DNA of 64,000 nucleotides from Grifola frondosa. Lineage: Eukaryota; Basidiomycota; Agaricomycetes; Polyporales; Grifolaceae. Position numbers and translations under genes: made by a program. The DNA lies in assembly GCA_001683735.1 (NCBI GenBank), contig LUGG01000002.1, positions 310,001 to 374,000 of the forward strand. The letters run 5' to 3'. The notes beneath the pieces were generated by a model. It ran no database searches. It was not told the origin of the DNA and worked only from the letters and a program-made list of their open reading frames with translations. This document shows positions 35,451-47,772 of this stretch, piece by piece; position 1 is the stretch's first letter, and the number at the start of each line of letters is the position of its first letter.

Positions 35451-36092
35451 CTAGTACAGCGTCGGCTCGAAATATTTCCCGAACCTCAAGACTGCTTCCT
35501 TCCCGTAGCATGCCCACCCAGGATACTGCGCAGCGCCAATCACGACGATCGCGTCGCCCTCCTGCATGCAATCCCACAGCTCATGCGTGGTCCCAAACGT
35601 CTGGCCCTCGACGAGATCGTACGACCCGCGGCCATGCAAGTTATTGCAATGCGACTTCCAGGAGAGCCGGCTGCCGTCCTCGCGCGTCTTGAGCCTGGAG
35701 AACAACGTCCTGTCTGCATCCGCAGATGCCCTGCCACGAAGGATTCCCAGCTCGAACCAGCTCCAGCATCCGCAGGCGGGGTCGCTCACCCATCCTTGGT
35801 GTCTCGAGACAGTCTCCAGCTTAACAAAGGCAAGCTTTGTGAGGTCGACACACCTCAACGGGGGCGTCGCGAACCATATCTTCTCTGCGAGGTTCCCGTT
35901 AGAGCGGACGTCGGATTGTTCCGAGCAGCTCACGCTAGATGACGGGATAACGAGTTCGGCGAGGCGGAAAATGGAGAGGATGAGTTCCCGTGGGAGAGGC
36001 GGCCGGGAGTTGGAAAGGGATGCGGAACCCCGTTCAAGAGATCGTGCCAATGAGTGGTAGAAAAGTATTCGCGATAGTAGGTTGCTTGCCAC
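35451..36092 (-). CDS. Unrecognised protein, mushroom-type lineage family
   Basis: An uninterrupted 213-codon frame. The N-part contains LPRELILSIFRLAELVIPSS, which resembles the start of F-box-associated Agaricomycete proteins. Then comes SRHQGWVSDPACGCWSWFEL, a Trp-rich core, and near the end GDAIVVIGAAQYPGWACYGK and the terminus FEPTLY. This pattern (GW-S/D...SW-W/F-E, later GDxIxVI...YPGW) recurs, from memory, in many uncharacterised mushroom proteins, but I cannot name a domain. No membrane segment is seen. The stop is at 35451. The start at 36092 is the first Met in the open frame. Confidence 0.6.
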   Translation of the reverse strand: MASNLLSRILFYHSLARSLERGSASLSNSRPPLPRELILSIFRLAELVIPSSSVSCSEQSDVRSNGNLAEKIWFATPPLRCVDLTKLAFVKLETVSRHQGWVSDPACGCWSWFELGILRGRASADADRTLFSRLKTREDGSRLSWKSHCNNLHGRGSYDLVEGQTFGTTHELWDCMQEGDAIVVIGAAQYPGWACYGKEAVLRFGKYFEPTLY

Positions 36093-36351
36093 CGACTCGC
36101 CCTAGTGGATATGTCAACACCGAGTACATGGGAAGTGAGAACTCGCCTACCTGGAAGTATTCCTCCGGCATCCGTGAATTGTGGGAGTGGCCTCAAATCT
36201 CTGAGATCATGATATATACATACCAGTAGAATGACTCAGTAGTCGGAGGCGCAGTAAACAGAACTCAATCATCACAGCCAACTTGTGGCAATGCGTGTGC
36301 GATGTGGCGTGTGAAGTTTGGGCACTGAAGCTCAGGACCTTCGTGCGATGC

Positions 36352-37255
36352 ACTGTGGGATGCGGACAGTATGAAAGTGATACGGTGTTTCAGCCGGCAG
36401 CCGTGTGAATTCTATTATCCCGGAAACGAATGAAGTTCGTCAGTGAACCGGATGAAAAAGTTGGGTGGAAAGTCCGCCGAAAAATGACCGATTTCAGCGG
36501 GTCGATTTCTTACTTGTCACGGATTATCAATAACAAATCCCATTATGCCACTTTGTATTCAATTTGAGCATCCAGTAACCGGATAATTTTCCAATGCTCA
36601 GTGTGTGAACTTCAGGCAACTTCTAGCATAATGAAATATATTGAAAGCCTAGCTATTACAACTATCATATGTCTGGATTGATGTGGACAACAGGAGATAA
36701 AGATGATAGATTGGGGAGGGGTTGGGGAAGGATGAAAGCTCGGCATATATGGGGAAGCTTGGGAGAATATTGGCACAAGGCACTTACATTGGTGCTGCAA
36801 GACTCCTCGAAGTGGTAGGGCATTCAATCACACGAAAAAAAAACAACGATCCTATGACAGCATAGCGGAAATTAGCAAGGCGCGTGTATTCGAAGACAAC
36901 CACTTACCAACATGACTTAAAAGCCAATTTCTTACCCCACATCCCTCCCATCCACCCAATAGAACAATGTATACAATCAACACCAAGCCTCGAGGATTAC
37001 GCCGCGAACATTTGCGCGACGCACCTTTGTATTCCGAGTGATGGTGGTTATGATAAGAGCTACCGCGGCCGCATCTGTCGCAAGTTCAACAAGATGTCAC
37101 ATATGTCACATTTCTGTCACGCATGACACCAGATGATTTACGGGTGGAATTTTCATTGGCAAAACATCCATTATCCGTTGTTCACTCGCGCGAGGTGTGA
37201 AATCGATTATTCAGTCGAGTGCCGGTTGACTTTAGCACGCGGCTTTTCTCACAGT
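36352..37255 (+). mobile_element. 0.9-kb dispersed element, copy 2
   Basis: Second copy of the element at 4614-5538, same orientation. It starts ACTGTG and ends CACAGT. CGATG borders it on both sides (36346-36350 and 37256-37260), with one extra C at 36351. It lacks the roughly 18-bp segment found in copy 1 and has several small indels, so each copy has mutated independently. No protein-coding frame is shared between copies. It sits about 255 bp beyond the stop codon of the ferric-reductase gene on the right. Confidence 0.75.
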
Positions 37256-37510
37256 CGATGTCTTTCAAAATTCAAACACAAAATTCCAGGTTCGTAATGA
37301 ACACCGCAGCGAGCCATTCACGTTCGCATACTTCACGGTCAATGGGACTGAACACCAATGTAACCTGTAGGGAAATATGTGATATCAACGACGGTCTATA
37401 TTGTTCTGAGCAGTGCATCTCTAGCATTTCCATACTCTCGGAGCACAGTCCTGCAATCTAAATTTCTAAATTTTCGATTGTGAATGATATCATGCGCAGC
37501 ATTTCCAACA

Positions 37511-39679
37511 TTACAACGCGAATGTCCTGTTGCACGGAAGGTAAGTTATCTGTCGATGAAAAAGTATGAATTATTGCGCTCACTCTTCATGCAATTCTAT
37601 GTCGCCGACGTCTACAGCATTTCGCATATCTTCAATCGCCTTTTGGACTGATTCGCCGAGGCCCGCTGGCCCACAGACGCCAACGAATACGCCCTTTCGC
37701 CCGCTCGCACATTCCGGAATGATTGTAGTGGCAGCACAGTTGGCGAAGTCGATCAGCCTCGTCGAGATATGCGGACGTCCGGGAGAGAGCGTTATGCCGG
37801 CTGGTAAGACTATATCCTTCAACGTGTGCTCTGCAGTTATCGCACGCGTGTAGAATACCGAGATTCGGACCGTGGTGTTTGTCGAAGCGCTTTGGAGTAG
37901 CAAAGCGGAGAAAATGGGAAGCAACGGAGCCAAGCAGTCTATCATTCGTGTAAGAAAACGTCGTCGTTATATGGCAAGAAGACACTCACCCGGATGATGT
38001 ACGCTCCAGACCAAGTCTACGACGCCGACGTTGCTTTTACCTTGAGCAGCGATTTGGACGAGATCCTGCACGCCTGATAGGCCATATGTAATACCACTCC
38101 CACCGACAACGAATATTGCGCCCGTGAAACTGGCCGGGATCGTGTTCTCCGGTCCACCTTCGTCACGCATCAGCCGTAGATTCACTATCGCCGAGTAGCA
38201 AACCACATACCATACGGCCCTTCCACAATCACGCGCACATTGCTGCCTGCATCCACGCCGAGACTATTCCGATCCGCGATCTGGTACAACTTCCGCGTCC
38301 ACCCGCCCGTCTTCTTGCACATAAGCACCAGTCCGTCCTGCACGGTACCATCGCTTGCGGACGCGATAGTGTACGGATGCGTCTCTGCCCAACCAAAGGG
38401 ACCCATGCCGAGCGACAAAACGCGCACGCGGACGTGCTGTCCAGCACGCCAGCCCGAATTCAGCTTGGGGATGTGGACGTGCGTCATCTGCAGCTCCGGC
38501 ACACAGCGGATGCGCGCGGTACAGATGCGGCTCTTGAAGAGACGGAAGAGGCGATCTACGCCGTATATGCATGCGCCGGCTACGGCATATGGGATAGCAT
38601 CGCTCACATGTGCACAGACCTATATTATTGTGGAAGGATGAGTGAGTTGCCATTTATTATAGAAGAAAAATTGTGACCTACCGCGATCAGGAAGAGTATG
38701 AAAGCAACGAAGTGAGATGTGAAGAAAATGTTGTGTGCTTTCCGACGCCAGATGTCCAGAGAAAAGAAGCATAGGACGTCTACGCAGACAAGTGCTACCA
38801 AGCCCCAAGCCTGACCAGGGTCCGCGATATTTTCCTGGAAAACGCCTTGTAAAGTGTACTGGTAGACTTGGTATGTTCTGTCAGACACCAAGTCTGAACA
38901 AGCTATGGAGCGACTTACTGGTGCCGATAGCATGAATATTACCTGCTATGACGAGCAGTACACCGGCAAATCTATGAATGTAATTAAGCTGTATCATCCG
39001 GTTAAGTTACAATCTAACTGGCAAGGAACAGAGGACGTATCCACCTTGTCATAAGCAGTCCCCAGCAGCATACCAACAATATTGTTCTTCGTTGCGAAGA
39101 TGAAGACGACCGGAATCTGCGAGATAGCCACGTATCCGGTACGGATTGGATTGGTCCAAATATTGGTCTGGTATAATCCAGCAAAGAGGAGGAGGCCGAA
39201 ATATAGTGACAGCAATAGGGCGCCGCCAAAGGAAACGCTGCCCACCGCAGGCTTGCGTAGCATGGACGTCACGTACGGCAAAATGGAAAATACGGTGGGA
39301 ACACGAGGGATTGATCCTGTTGGCTTGTGCTTCTCTTGGTATCCGTCTGGGTCAACCAGACTGTTGCGAGACGAAGTGAATTGAGCATGACTAGGGTGAG
39401 ATGAATTGACTGCGCCGGCGAATCCGTTGAGCAAGATAATATTGATAGCGAGATGTAAATTGGATGTAAATACTTACACAGGAAATAGCCTTGCTTCCTA
39501 TCGATTCCATATTTGAGGCGATTAAGCACACCGGGGAGGGCAAAAAGCGTGAAAAGCCCGAGAACGCATAAAAGCAGGATATCGACCCAGAAGACTACTG
39601 AAGGATCTTCATCCGCAGGACCCGCTCGACGCTCAAGCCTAGCTTTGAATAGAGAACCTCCAACGAAGGAGTGCATCAT
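37511..39679 (-). CDS. Ferric/cupric reductase, FRE family (paralog 1)
   Basis: Plasma-membrane flavocytochrome that moves electrons from NADPH to extracellular Fe3+. The start MMHSFVGGSLFKARL (39679) is followed by a membrane segment (VDILLLCVLGLFTLFALPG). Next come the transmembrane haem domain (TNIWTNPIRTGYVAISQIP, NYIHRFAGVLLVIAGNIHAI, with the haem-ligand His pattern), GQAWGLVALVCVDVLCFFSL and YAVAGACIYGVDRLFRLF. The FAD site is HPYTIAS and the NADPH site is FVVGGSGITYGL. The end is VCGPAGLGESV. The last exon gives HEETFAL and stops at 37511-37513, matching HEETFGW in paralog 2. Two GATAA motifs lie 60-90 bp upstream of the start. Confidence 0.92.
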
Positions 39680-40186
39680 GTTGTGTTGACGATTCAAAAA
39701 CTGGAGTGCTGAGCGTGCTGGACAAGAAGATGGACGGAGATAAAAACAAGACAACGTTGGCCGGATAAATAGGCAAATGAGAAGGCGCGCGCAGCGCAAT
39801 CAGTTATGGTGATCCAAGCCATTACTGCGTCACTAAGTACTAGAACGTGAGTACGATCCCGGCGAGAGGCGTGTTTCACGGTCGATTTGCGGAAAAGGAA
39901 CGTGCTTTCTGCGAGCAAATGGAGATACGCCAATTTGGGCAAGAGTCGAGAACACGGTAGTCCGCTCATAAATGCCTTGCTGCTGCGGAATTTTCGTTGC
40001 ACAAGATTAACAACGATGGTTGCCTAATTGGGACTCGAGGGTCCGTGACAATAGATTATGCGCAGTCACCATAGTGTCACGTCTCCATACTACTAAATTA
40101 GGAATCATACTCCCATCATCATCACGTTCGAGCCACTCCAAGTCTCTTAACATCCTTACGGTTCATTGCCGATACCAAATACCATC
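39680..40186. promoter_or_regulatory. Shared upstream region of ferric reductase 1 and myosin light chain
   Basis: 507 bp between divergent starts. GATAA occurs at 39739-39743 and 39764-39768, close to the reductase gene. Iron-repressor GATA factors in fungi bind such cores, but the motif is short and may be chance. No gene is supported in this stretch. Confidence 0.35.
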
Positions 40187-41036
40187 ATGGTGAGCCTGCA
40201 GATTCGAATCTTGGAAAATTGGCATCTGCTGATTGATGCTAGAGCGATAATGCAGGTGCAACTCTCTTCGATTTGGATGAATTCTCCAATCCCCTGACTA
40301 CGATCCAGAGTACAAGGAAGCATTTGCACTGTTTGACAAAAAGGGTACAGGGCAGTGCCAAGAGAGGTTTTAGGTGACTTGCTGCGCGCGTTAGGTCAGA
40401 ATCCGACCCAGGCAGAGGTCGCGGATATCATTGCGGGGGCACCGAGGGACGGTGCGTTTGCATTGCGTTCTACTACTAACCTGCTGACCATAGTATTATG
40501 AACGCGTCTCTTCCTCAATATGCGGGCAACTGTGCCAATATGTGATGCATGCTTGGTGTAGTCGACTACAAGACCTTCCTCACGATCCTCAACAGGCCAG
40601 ACGGTTTCAAGCCCGCTGGCACGCCTGGTACGTGCAACTCGAGCCTTGCGACTCCTTCGACATTGATGTGTTCATTTTCTCATGCGTTCCCCCGAAATGC
40701 TCACCTTTCCGCTGTCTGCCGCTGCGTATCATGCCGCACTGTTCAGAGGAGTTCATCCGGGGCTTCCAAGTATTTGACAAGGAGGGCAATGGTTTCATCG
40801 GCGCTGGAGAGCTGCGATACGTGCTCACGCAGCTTGGGGAGAAGATGACAGATGAAGAAGTCGACGAGCTCCTGAAGGGTGTCCAGATTGGACCGTGAGT
40901 CCGCTTAACCTCTTTCCGTGCCCCTTATGCGCCACTAACCAGCAATTCGGATGCTTGCACTCAATTATGCTATGTGATGTTGCAGAGAGGCAACGTGAAC
41001 TACGACTCCTTTGTCCGGACCATCCTGAGTCAATAA
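40187..41036 (+). CDS. Myosin essential light chain (Mlc1/Cdc4-like EF-hand protein)
   Basis: Calmodulin-like light chain for class II/V myosins, needed for cytokinesis and polarised transport. The ATG (40187-40189) is alone in exon 1. Exon 2 is only 13 bases (40243-40255), and exon 3 starts at 40309, giving [20 protein letters not shown]. Further on come [55 protein letters not shown] and [20 protein letters not shown]. The last exon is [15 protein letters not shown], with the stop at 41034-41036. Most EF-hand loops lack full Ca2+ ligands, as in other light chains. One G is missing at about 40350-40352 (GTG must continue AVPREV). In a conserved essential-type gene this points to an assembly indel. 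Confidence 0.9.
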
Positions 41037-41586
41037 TTGATCGGATGTCAAGCCTGAGAACTGGACGACATGATACCTTTTTTCCATACTGTTGTTTTTT
41101 CGTATCTATCTCGGTAACAATAACGATCAATCATGCACCCGAGGATGGTTGTATCATCGTCATCATCATCATCATCATCATCATCTATCTCCACGGTATC
41201 GCATCATCGGTACAGCTGTATTCCCCATTCTGTTTCTTCCAACGCCGCCAGGTTCACCGGTCTATGAGCACGCTTCTGTGCCTCTGTCATCGCAGCCATT
41301 TTGACGCAATCTTGTTATTGATGATCATGTGAGTTACAAGAACAGTTGAGCATTATCCATACAGTGCACAGGTGTGGTATGTGTGCCGCATAGCGGGGAC
41401 ATCTAGACTTCTAAGCAGAGCAGGGCTTATCGAAAGCAAGACAGCGAATACTCCTTTCTAGGGACAACGACAATATAGCGTGAGCACCCTGCGCCCATCC
41501 GAACCAAACCACTATAACATCAGCCAGGAGGAGGCCGCCCTAGGAGAATATCAAGTGAGTGGGTAATCAGCTCTTGCGCATCAAGC
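41037..41586. other. 3' intergenic space with CAT microsatellite
   Basis: 550 bp between the convergent light-chain and glucanase genes. It contains a CAT/ATC trinucleotide tract (41154-41184) that a forward frame reads as poly-His. This is a shadow, not a protein. No gene is supported. Confidence 0.55.
41154..41184. repeat. CAT trinucleotide microsatellite
   Basis: About ten near-perfect CAT units in the 3' spacer of the light-chain gene. It is probably polymorphic between strains and usable as a marker. Confidence 0.8.
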
Positions 41587-42696
41587 TCAAGAGGCGACGT
41601 AGGCCTTGCCGACATCCGTCAGGCTCGAGTCCGCATTCACTAGGAAACCAGTCCCGACTGCGGTCATGAACCACGCGTAGTGCTCTACGGACGCTAGGTT
41701 ATCGAGGAAAGGCACCATCGTGTTCAGGAATTGCACCTGCTGATCTGTAGTGCCCGATCCGCTGAACTGCAGTGGAAATCAGCGAGGACACCTCGGCGAG
41801 ACGGAAACACGGCGCAGCGCACCTCGGTGATCCACACCGGCTTATTGTACCTGGTCCCGAGGTCCGTGATGTAGCTCTGGAAGTACGGCGTGTTCGTCGC
41901 CGAGTCGTAGATATGCGCCGCGATCGCGTCGATGGTGCAGCCGAGCGTCTGGCACTCAGACATGAAGGAGTCGAGCCACGCGGTGCCCATCGGTGGGCCG
42001 CCGTTCGTGATTGCGGGCGACACCAGCTTCGCTTTGCCCGCGAACGGCTGCATGTATGTCATCCACGCCTGCGCGGCCGCCTGTGGAGTCAGGTTCGACT
42101 GTGTGTTGAGGTCCGGCTCGTTGAAGCTGTGCAAGGCGCGCGTCAGAGCTACGTCGCGCGTTACGCTGGAGAAATTCGCGCTCACCCAAGCAGCGCCGTG
42201 GCGCCATTAGCGATGGCCGCGTTGGCATGAGCGTTCCACGAAGACGTGTGCACGGCATCCGTGCCCCACAGCATCGGCACGTATTCGACGCCGTTAGGGA
42301 GGCTGCCAGAGAAGCTCGAGTCCCAATTGTAGCTCCAGCTTACTTGTCTGGTCCACCGTCGTCAGTAAGCTCATTCCGGAATTTCGAGAAACAGGACGAA
42401 CTGAGAGTTGAACTGTGTCGTGAGCGTGGCATCGTTGAAAGACAGACCTCGCTTGGCACCGCCGGCGGTACTGGCAAGAGTGGAGGGTGCGCTGGGCGTA
42501 GCTGGGGGCTACGGAAGCGAGATGTCAGTCTGTGCCAACTGAGAGCGGGTCGCGGCACTCACGGTGCGGTGGGGTTCGATGTCGGAACAACAGTGGCAGA
42601 TGGGCCCCGACGGACGTGCCTCTTCTGCATGTGCGACGCCTCCGCTACTCCGGCCAGCAGGAGAGCGAGGGAAACGAGCGATGCGGAAAACTTCAT
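41587..42696 (-). CDS. Secreted glycoside hydrolase, GH128-like (beta-1,3-glucanase type)
   Basis: Extracellular enzyme with a TIM-barrel core of the glycosyl-hydrolase catalytic-core/GH128 group, known in mushrooms for endo-beta-1,3-glucan cleavage. The start MKFSASLVSLALLLAGVAEA (42696) is a clear signal peptide. A Ser/Thr/Pro-rich spacer follows. The core has SYNWDSSFSG, VEYVPMLWGTD, FNEPDLNTQSN (general acid Glu in NEP), MTYMQPFAGKAKLVSPAITN and KPVWITEV (nucleophile Glu). A short intron near 41766-41824 leads to VQFLNTMVPFLDNLASVEHY and AWFMTAVGTGFLVNADSSLT. The stop is at 41587-41589. Likely role is cell-wall remodelling or glucan degradation. Confidence 0.9.
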
Positions 42697-45477
42697 CTTG
42701 TGTTTATGGATTGTAGAGCTCTAAAATGAGTGTGTGCTTCAATGATAGACAAGACCGGTATGAACGTCGGCGAGTGCGGGTGAAAGAGGATGGGTGAATA
42801 GTGTGGATAACGAGAAAGAGGTTGTGGAGGTTGAGCGACCAGAGCGCGACGAACATGTGTAGCAGCCTACAATGCCCTTTTATTTCCAGCGCCATTCTGT
42901 CGGATAGAAGCTGCGATCTTGGGCTGAACCTGGCAACACTCAAATCTATCCTGCAGCGGGTCGGAGCAGAGTCGGAGAGTTTCAGGATCTTCCGAGCTTA
43001 CTAACTTCAATTTCCAGCCTGATGCAAACCTTCCGAAACGTTCAAACTCCACTCACATTTCGGGGGAAATTCACTGCAAAGTCATGGTAGTGAACGCTAC
43101 GATGGTCACCGTCGCACTTGTTCATGCATAAGTAATTGCCAAATGTGCTGGAATGGAAGAGAACACGATTGGAAATGAACACAGGCACGCGAAGCGACGT
43201 CACGATAGAGCGAGAACGAACTCACGGACCGAGGCTTGTGAGACCTGTGTACATCAAGGATCGATTCCGTCAGTGCCTTGGCGGCGTGACTGTATCCATG
43301 GGAAAGAAGATAAATAGGCGAATATCGCGCCAGCAGGGCGTGTAAAGCGGAATTACCGAGGGAGACGAGCGAGAGCGGCTCGGATGTGGGGCAGTTCGCG
43401 CGCGTCAGGAAGATGTGAAATATAGTGCAGAATTCGAAGGTGGAAGCAAACCACTTAATAATCGGGAAGAGCCTGAGCCATGTGGTGCTGTGCACGTCCG
43501 CATGTCTTGCTATGTCTCCATGTCTACATACGAGATATTACGGATGTCGCCGCGAGTACAACACGCTTACCTTTGGACTACACAAATCAGAGTTGCTCAC
43601 ACGACATTCAGCATTTTCATATGGAGATCGTGACCATGTGCATGCTTCAGCAAGCCGTCATTACAATGGAAAACATAAGAATGAATCCCTCGTATGACTC
43701 ACAATGTTCCGCCTACTACACTACTCGTCAAGAGTGACTCCTTTTAATCCATAGGTTGGTATACTAGCCTGCGGTAGACCTGGGTGGACTCAAATTCGGG
43801 ACCATATAGGTAGCCAAAATGTCGACCGTCGACGGACCTGGGTAAGGAGGTTATGACTGGCCAGCCTCTAGGAAGATAGTCGTTCTACCAAGACAGGTAC
43901 GAACTTGACCCGGTCAATACGGGGTCGGTGCTTGCGCCGGAAGAAGCTGCAATGCAGACTATAGCAAAGTTGTGAAAACAGCGGAGGTATTCCAGAAAAT
44001 TTCAAAAGTTCGCGATGAAAGCTGCGTCGGACTTTGTTCGGACTTTGAAATAAAGCGCGTCTGTGGCACGCGTTGTACTGTGGCACTCAGTTCCTTCTTC
44101 ACTTCACTTCGAGCTTCAAAGCTTCAAGCTCCAAGTTCCATGTGCTGCAGCTACTGAATAAAATCTGTTTATTTTCTTCATACATTTTTCAACTGCCACG
44201 ATGACATCTCATCTGCCCTGCAAGAGCCATGCCTACTGCTCCTCGAGACCAGCCAAGTTGTGTTGAGAATTTGTGCAGCTCCTGTCCTGCCACAAATTCA
44301 CCCAACAGAGCATCAAGCCGCTGCGTCTATGCAGCATGCGAGAAAATATGCGATGGTGGCCGCTACCTTTCCCTCGAGCCCTTCAGAGGCTTCTTGCTTC
44401 AGTCTCGGTCATGACCTTATTGTTGTCGGGTGTATTAGATGAATTCGGTAAGTAAGAGTTCATTGCACTCAGAGGGCATAAAATTTTAATTACAAAGTAC
44501 GGACGCAACGTCATATGCGAATCTTCTGCGGGCGTGACAGATTGGGGGTACCCTCCATCCTCTACGCGAAAGTCACCAGACGTTCTACGTATACTCCGGT
44601 CAGTGTTCTTGTTTTTCGATTTGACTTCCGAGGGAGTAGAACTGTTAGTTCCGAGACTACCTGTACCATGTGTTTTACATCTATCGATGATGCTTTGTTA
44701 TCGCAACATTTCGCGTTCTAGATGCCACTGCGGATTCGGAATGCAAAAAAAAGGGTTGCTGCAGAAACCAGCTAAGCGAGCATCGGACTCAGGCTATGGA
44801 ATGACCCGCTCGCGCAGCAGATTCTAATCAAACCTATGTTATTGGCGCAGCAGGACTCATGCGAGTGAACTGGCATAAGATTTTAATATGCCGTTTCTGG
44901 CCAGTAACGTTGCTCGGACATTGGCGATCATAAGCCCTTGGCAAATGTTGCTGGCCTTGCATAGTTGATCGGTGCGTTTCTCGGACTCTTGGCACGTCTT
45001 CCTGTTTCCTTGTTCACCGCAAATTTGATCGACCTTGGTATTTCAAGCCTGAGAGTAGACAATAGGCGGTTTTTATGTTTTCTGTGGAAATACGATGCCA
45101 TGTTAGGATTTGCAATTGACTACCGTTTATGGTGATACTGCAGAGACCATGCTTACATGGGACTACGTTGCCATGAAGCCATCTGACAGATTTTGACCAT
45201 CCGACTGGGTCACCTCGAGTGCCCGCAGATGCGAGCCCATGCGCAGATGCCCAAGGCTGCGGAGAGTTGAGCATCTATCGAAGAAGGCAATCGTCAGATC
45301 CATGCAACCGAGATAAGATCCAAACGGAGAAGCGCAGGCGTCAAGCTAACTTGCGTGGCGACCGCGTTGTATTAACTGCGCCTAGCCGCAAAAGCCTTTC
45401 TTTCAGGCTGCAGGTTTCGCATATTTACGACTCCAGGTTCTCTCCTTGTCGCTCGTTAACACCCCCACTCATTCATC
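42697..45477. other. 2.8-kb region with no recognisable gene
   Basis: The longest stretch without a secure gene. Open frames such as 43106-43495 (-) and 44534-44827 (+) are short and overlapping, with no domain or consistent splice signals. No tRNA-like or repeat structure was found by eye. AGATAAG at 45311-45317 is a candidate GATA site in the promoter of ferric reductase 2. Confidence 0.5.
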
Positions 45478-47772
45478 ATGTCTTCCATTCTCGAGGCCAC
45501 CGCTGGCGCTGCTTCCGATCCCCAACCCGTCGACGATGGCGCCCTTGTTTTCAACGTCGATGTCTTTTTGCTTTGTATCCTTGCTGCTGTAGTCCTTTTG
45601 CTTTTGCCTCGTGCCGTTATTCGTTATACTCATCTTAGAGAGTGGACCGAAGGTCATCTCCTCCGGTGCATCGACATCGGCGCCCTAACTCCCAGCAGAC
45701 GCCCCTCTCGTGGTGTTGAGGTGGTACCCGCGATTCCTGTCCATATCTCGCAGAATTCGCGCCAGCAGCACGACAATTCTTACTCGGAGAAGTGGGGCGG
45801 AGAGTCGAACGAGTCGCACACATATGTTTCTCATGCAGACTTGCTCCGGAACAAGTCCACGTCCACCAACAAGGACCTATCACGAAACGACTCTACGTCT
45901 AGCGGAAAAACGGGCGGCCCCAACCATGATCTTCCTACACACATGCACGGCTGGTCCTGCATGCTCCCCTCTCTCGCATCTTTCCTTCGCATCACAATCC
46001 GACCGGGATTGTCTCTCAGCCAGGCCGCAACCCTGTTGATCTACTTTGCCATCATGATCTATGCTGGTCTGTATAGGTCCAACCCGTTCACGGACCCCGT
46101 CAGGGCCGGCTTTGTTGCCACCAGCCAGGTTCCTGTAGTCATCTTTCTTGTCACGAAGAACAATGTGGTCGGAATGCTTCTTGGCTTCGGGTACGAAAAA
46201 GTACGTCGAGATGGTTACATGATATATAGAGCAGGCCTGATAGATAGTCTCCCTGTAGCTCAACTACATCCATCGTTTCGCAGGACGGCTCCTCGTTCTG
46301 GCTCTGAACATTCACGCCATGGGATACTGTGCGTTTGTTCATCACTCATCTATTCTTGTATCTGATAGGAAAATTTTCAGTCTATAAGTGGTCTTTGGCA
46401 GGAACCTTCCAGGAAACGATCGCGAAACCTGAGTTTACGTGGGGTCTCGTCGGCCTCGTCGCGGCAGACCTTTTGTATTTCTTCTCCCTTGGGTTCTTCA
46501 GGCAGAAGGTGTACAATAGCGTCTTCCTGACGTCGCATATTGTGTCGGCAATTATCCTTCTGGTTGCTGTAGGTATTTTATAACCGCTGTCAGGCACATA
46601 GTTCTGACAGCGGTCTCGCCCAGATGTGCTTGCACGAGCCTTCCACTGTGCCGTACGCTCTTACCGCAGCCGGTTTATATGGGTTTGACCGCCTGCTGCG
46701 CGTTATCAAGACACGGTATACCACCGCGCGCCTGCGTCCGCTCCCTGATCTCGGCATGACCCGTGTGGAGATCCCGGGGATTAACGCGGGGTGGCGCGCG
46801 GGGCAGCATGTGCGCTTGCGCGTTCTGTCGTTGGGTATGGGGTGGCTGGGATGGGCCGAGAGCCACCCGTTCACGATCGCGAGCGTGAGCAGGGACCCGA
46901 GTGGGGAAGGCCTTGTGCTCTTGTGCAAGAAGGCTGGGGGCTGGACTGGGCGACTTTACGAGGTCGCGCAGCGTGCCGACTATGGGGAGGCCAATGGGCT
47001 CGAGCGGAATGCTAAGGTCCTGGTCGAGGGTCCGTATGGTATGTATTTTACTGCTGTAATAGGCGGAATTGTCGACTGACAAGGATTGACATCTATCAGG
47101 TGGCCCTGGACATGCCATCTTCGCTAGTTTCTCTGGCGCCATGTTCGTTGTGGGCGGAAGCGGTATCACCTTCGCACTGGCTGCTGTTCAGGACCTCGTA
47201 CGTAAGGACACTGTGGCAGGGAGCCGGGTCAGAGCTATCGAGCTTGTCTGGAGCGTTCAGGATCCAGGTAATGCATTTTGTCTGTCAATTATGAGTCTTG
47301 TATTAAAATTCTACTTCTCATAGCCTCCATCGGTTCACTTCTCCCAACGTTTTCCAGCCTTCTTGCGCAGACTCACGGCGCGTTTACATCTCTCCGTATC
47401 TCCATTTTCTACACTCGCTCTCCATCCATCCTGGATCCCTTGGAGTCTTTTGGCATCCTTCCGCCTGGTCTTACCATCTCCGCTGGCCGCCCGCGTATGC
47501 AGAAGATGCTCGAGTCCGTCGTGGACCGATCGTCTGCACTCTTCTCGCATGGAAGAGAGCGGAGGCGCGGGACCGGTGCGCTCACTGGCGTTATCGTCGG
47601 CGTGTGCGGTCCCGCTGGCCTTGGCGAAGACGTCAGGCGTGCTGTCGGTGGGTTTGACCCGAAGAGGCGGTCGACCGTCGCGCATAGAAATACATGAAGA
47701 GTATGCAATATTGCACACGTGCGCGATCGGTACTGACAAAGTTTCATTGCTCACAGAACGTTCGGCTGGTAA
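45478..47772 (+). CDS. Ferric/cupric reductase, FRE family (paralog 2)
   Basis: Same architecture as the gene at 37511-39679. The start MSSILEATAGAASDPQPVDD (45478) leads to one helix (VDVFLLCILAAVVLLLLPRA) and a long Ser/Asn-rich extracellular or lumenal loop. The haem domain contains NPFTDPVRAGFVATSQVPVV and the His-rich helices. The FAD site is HPFTIASV, the NADPH site FVVGGSGITFAL, and the C-part has VCGPAGLGEDV. The end is IEIHEETFGW: the last intron starts GTATGC (47701) and ends CACAG, with the stop at 47770-47772. A one-base frame change is needed at about 47655-47690 to reach IEIHEE. Paralogs agree closely in the C-terminal half and much less in the first 150 residues. Confidence 0.92.

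Noticed and set aside
41092..41304. Poly-His protein read from the CAT tract
   Set aside because: It is a microsatellite in the 3' spacer of the light-chain gene with no start context or similarity.
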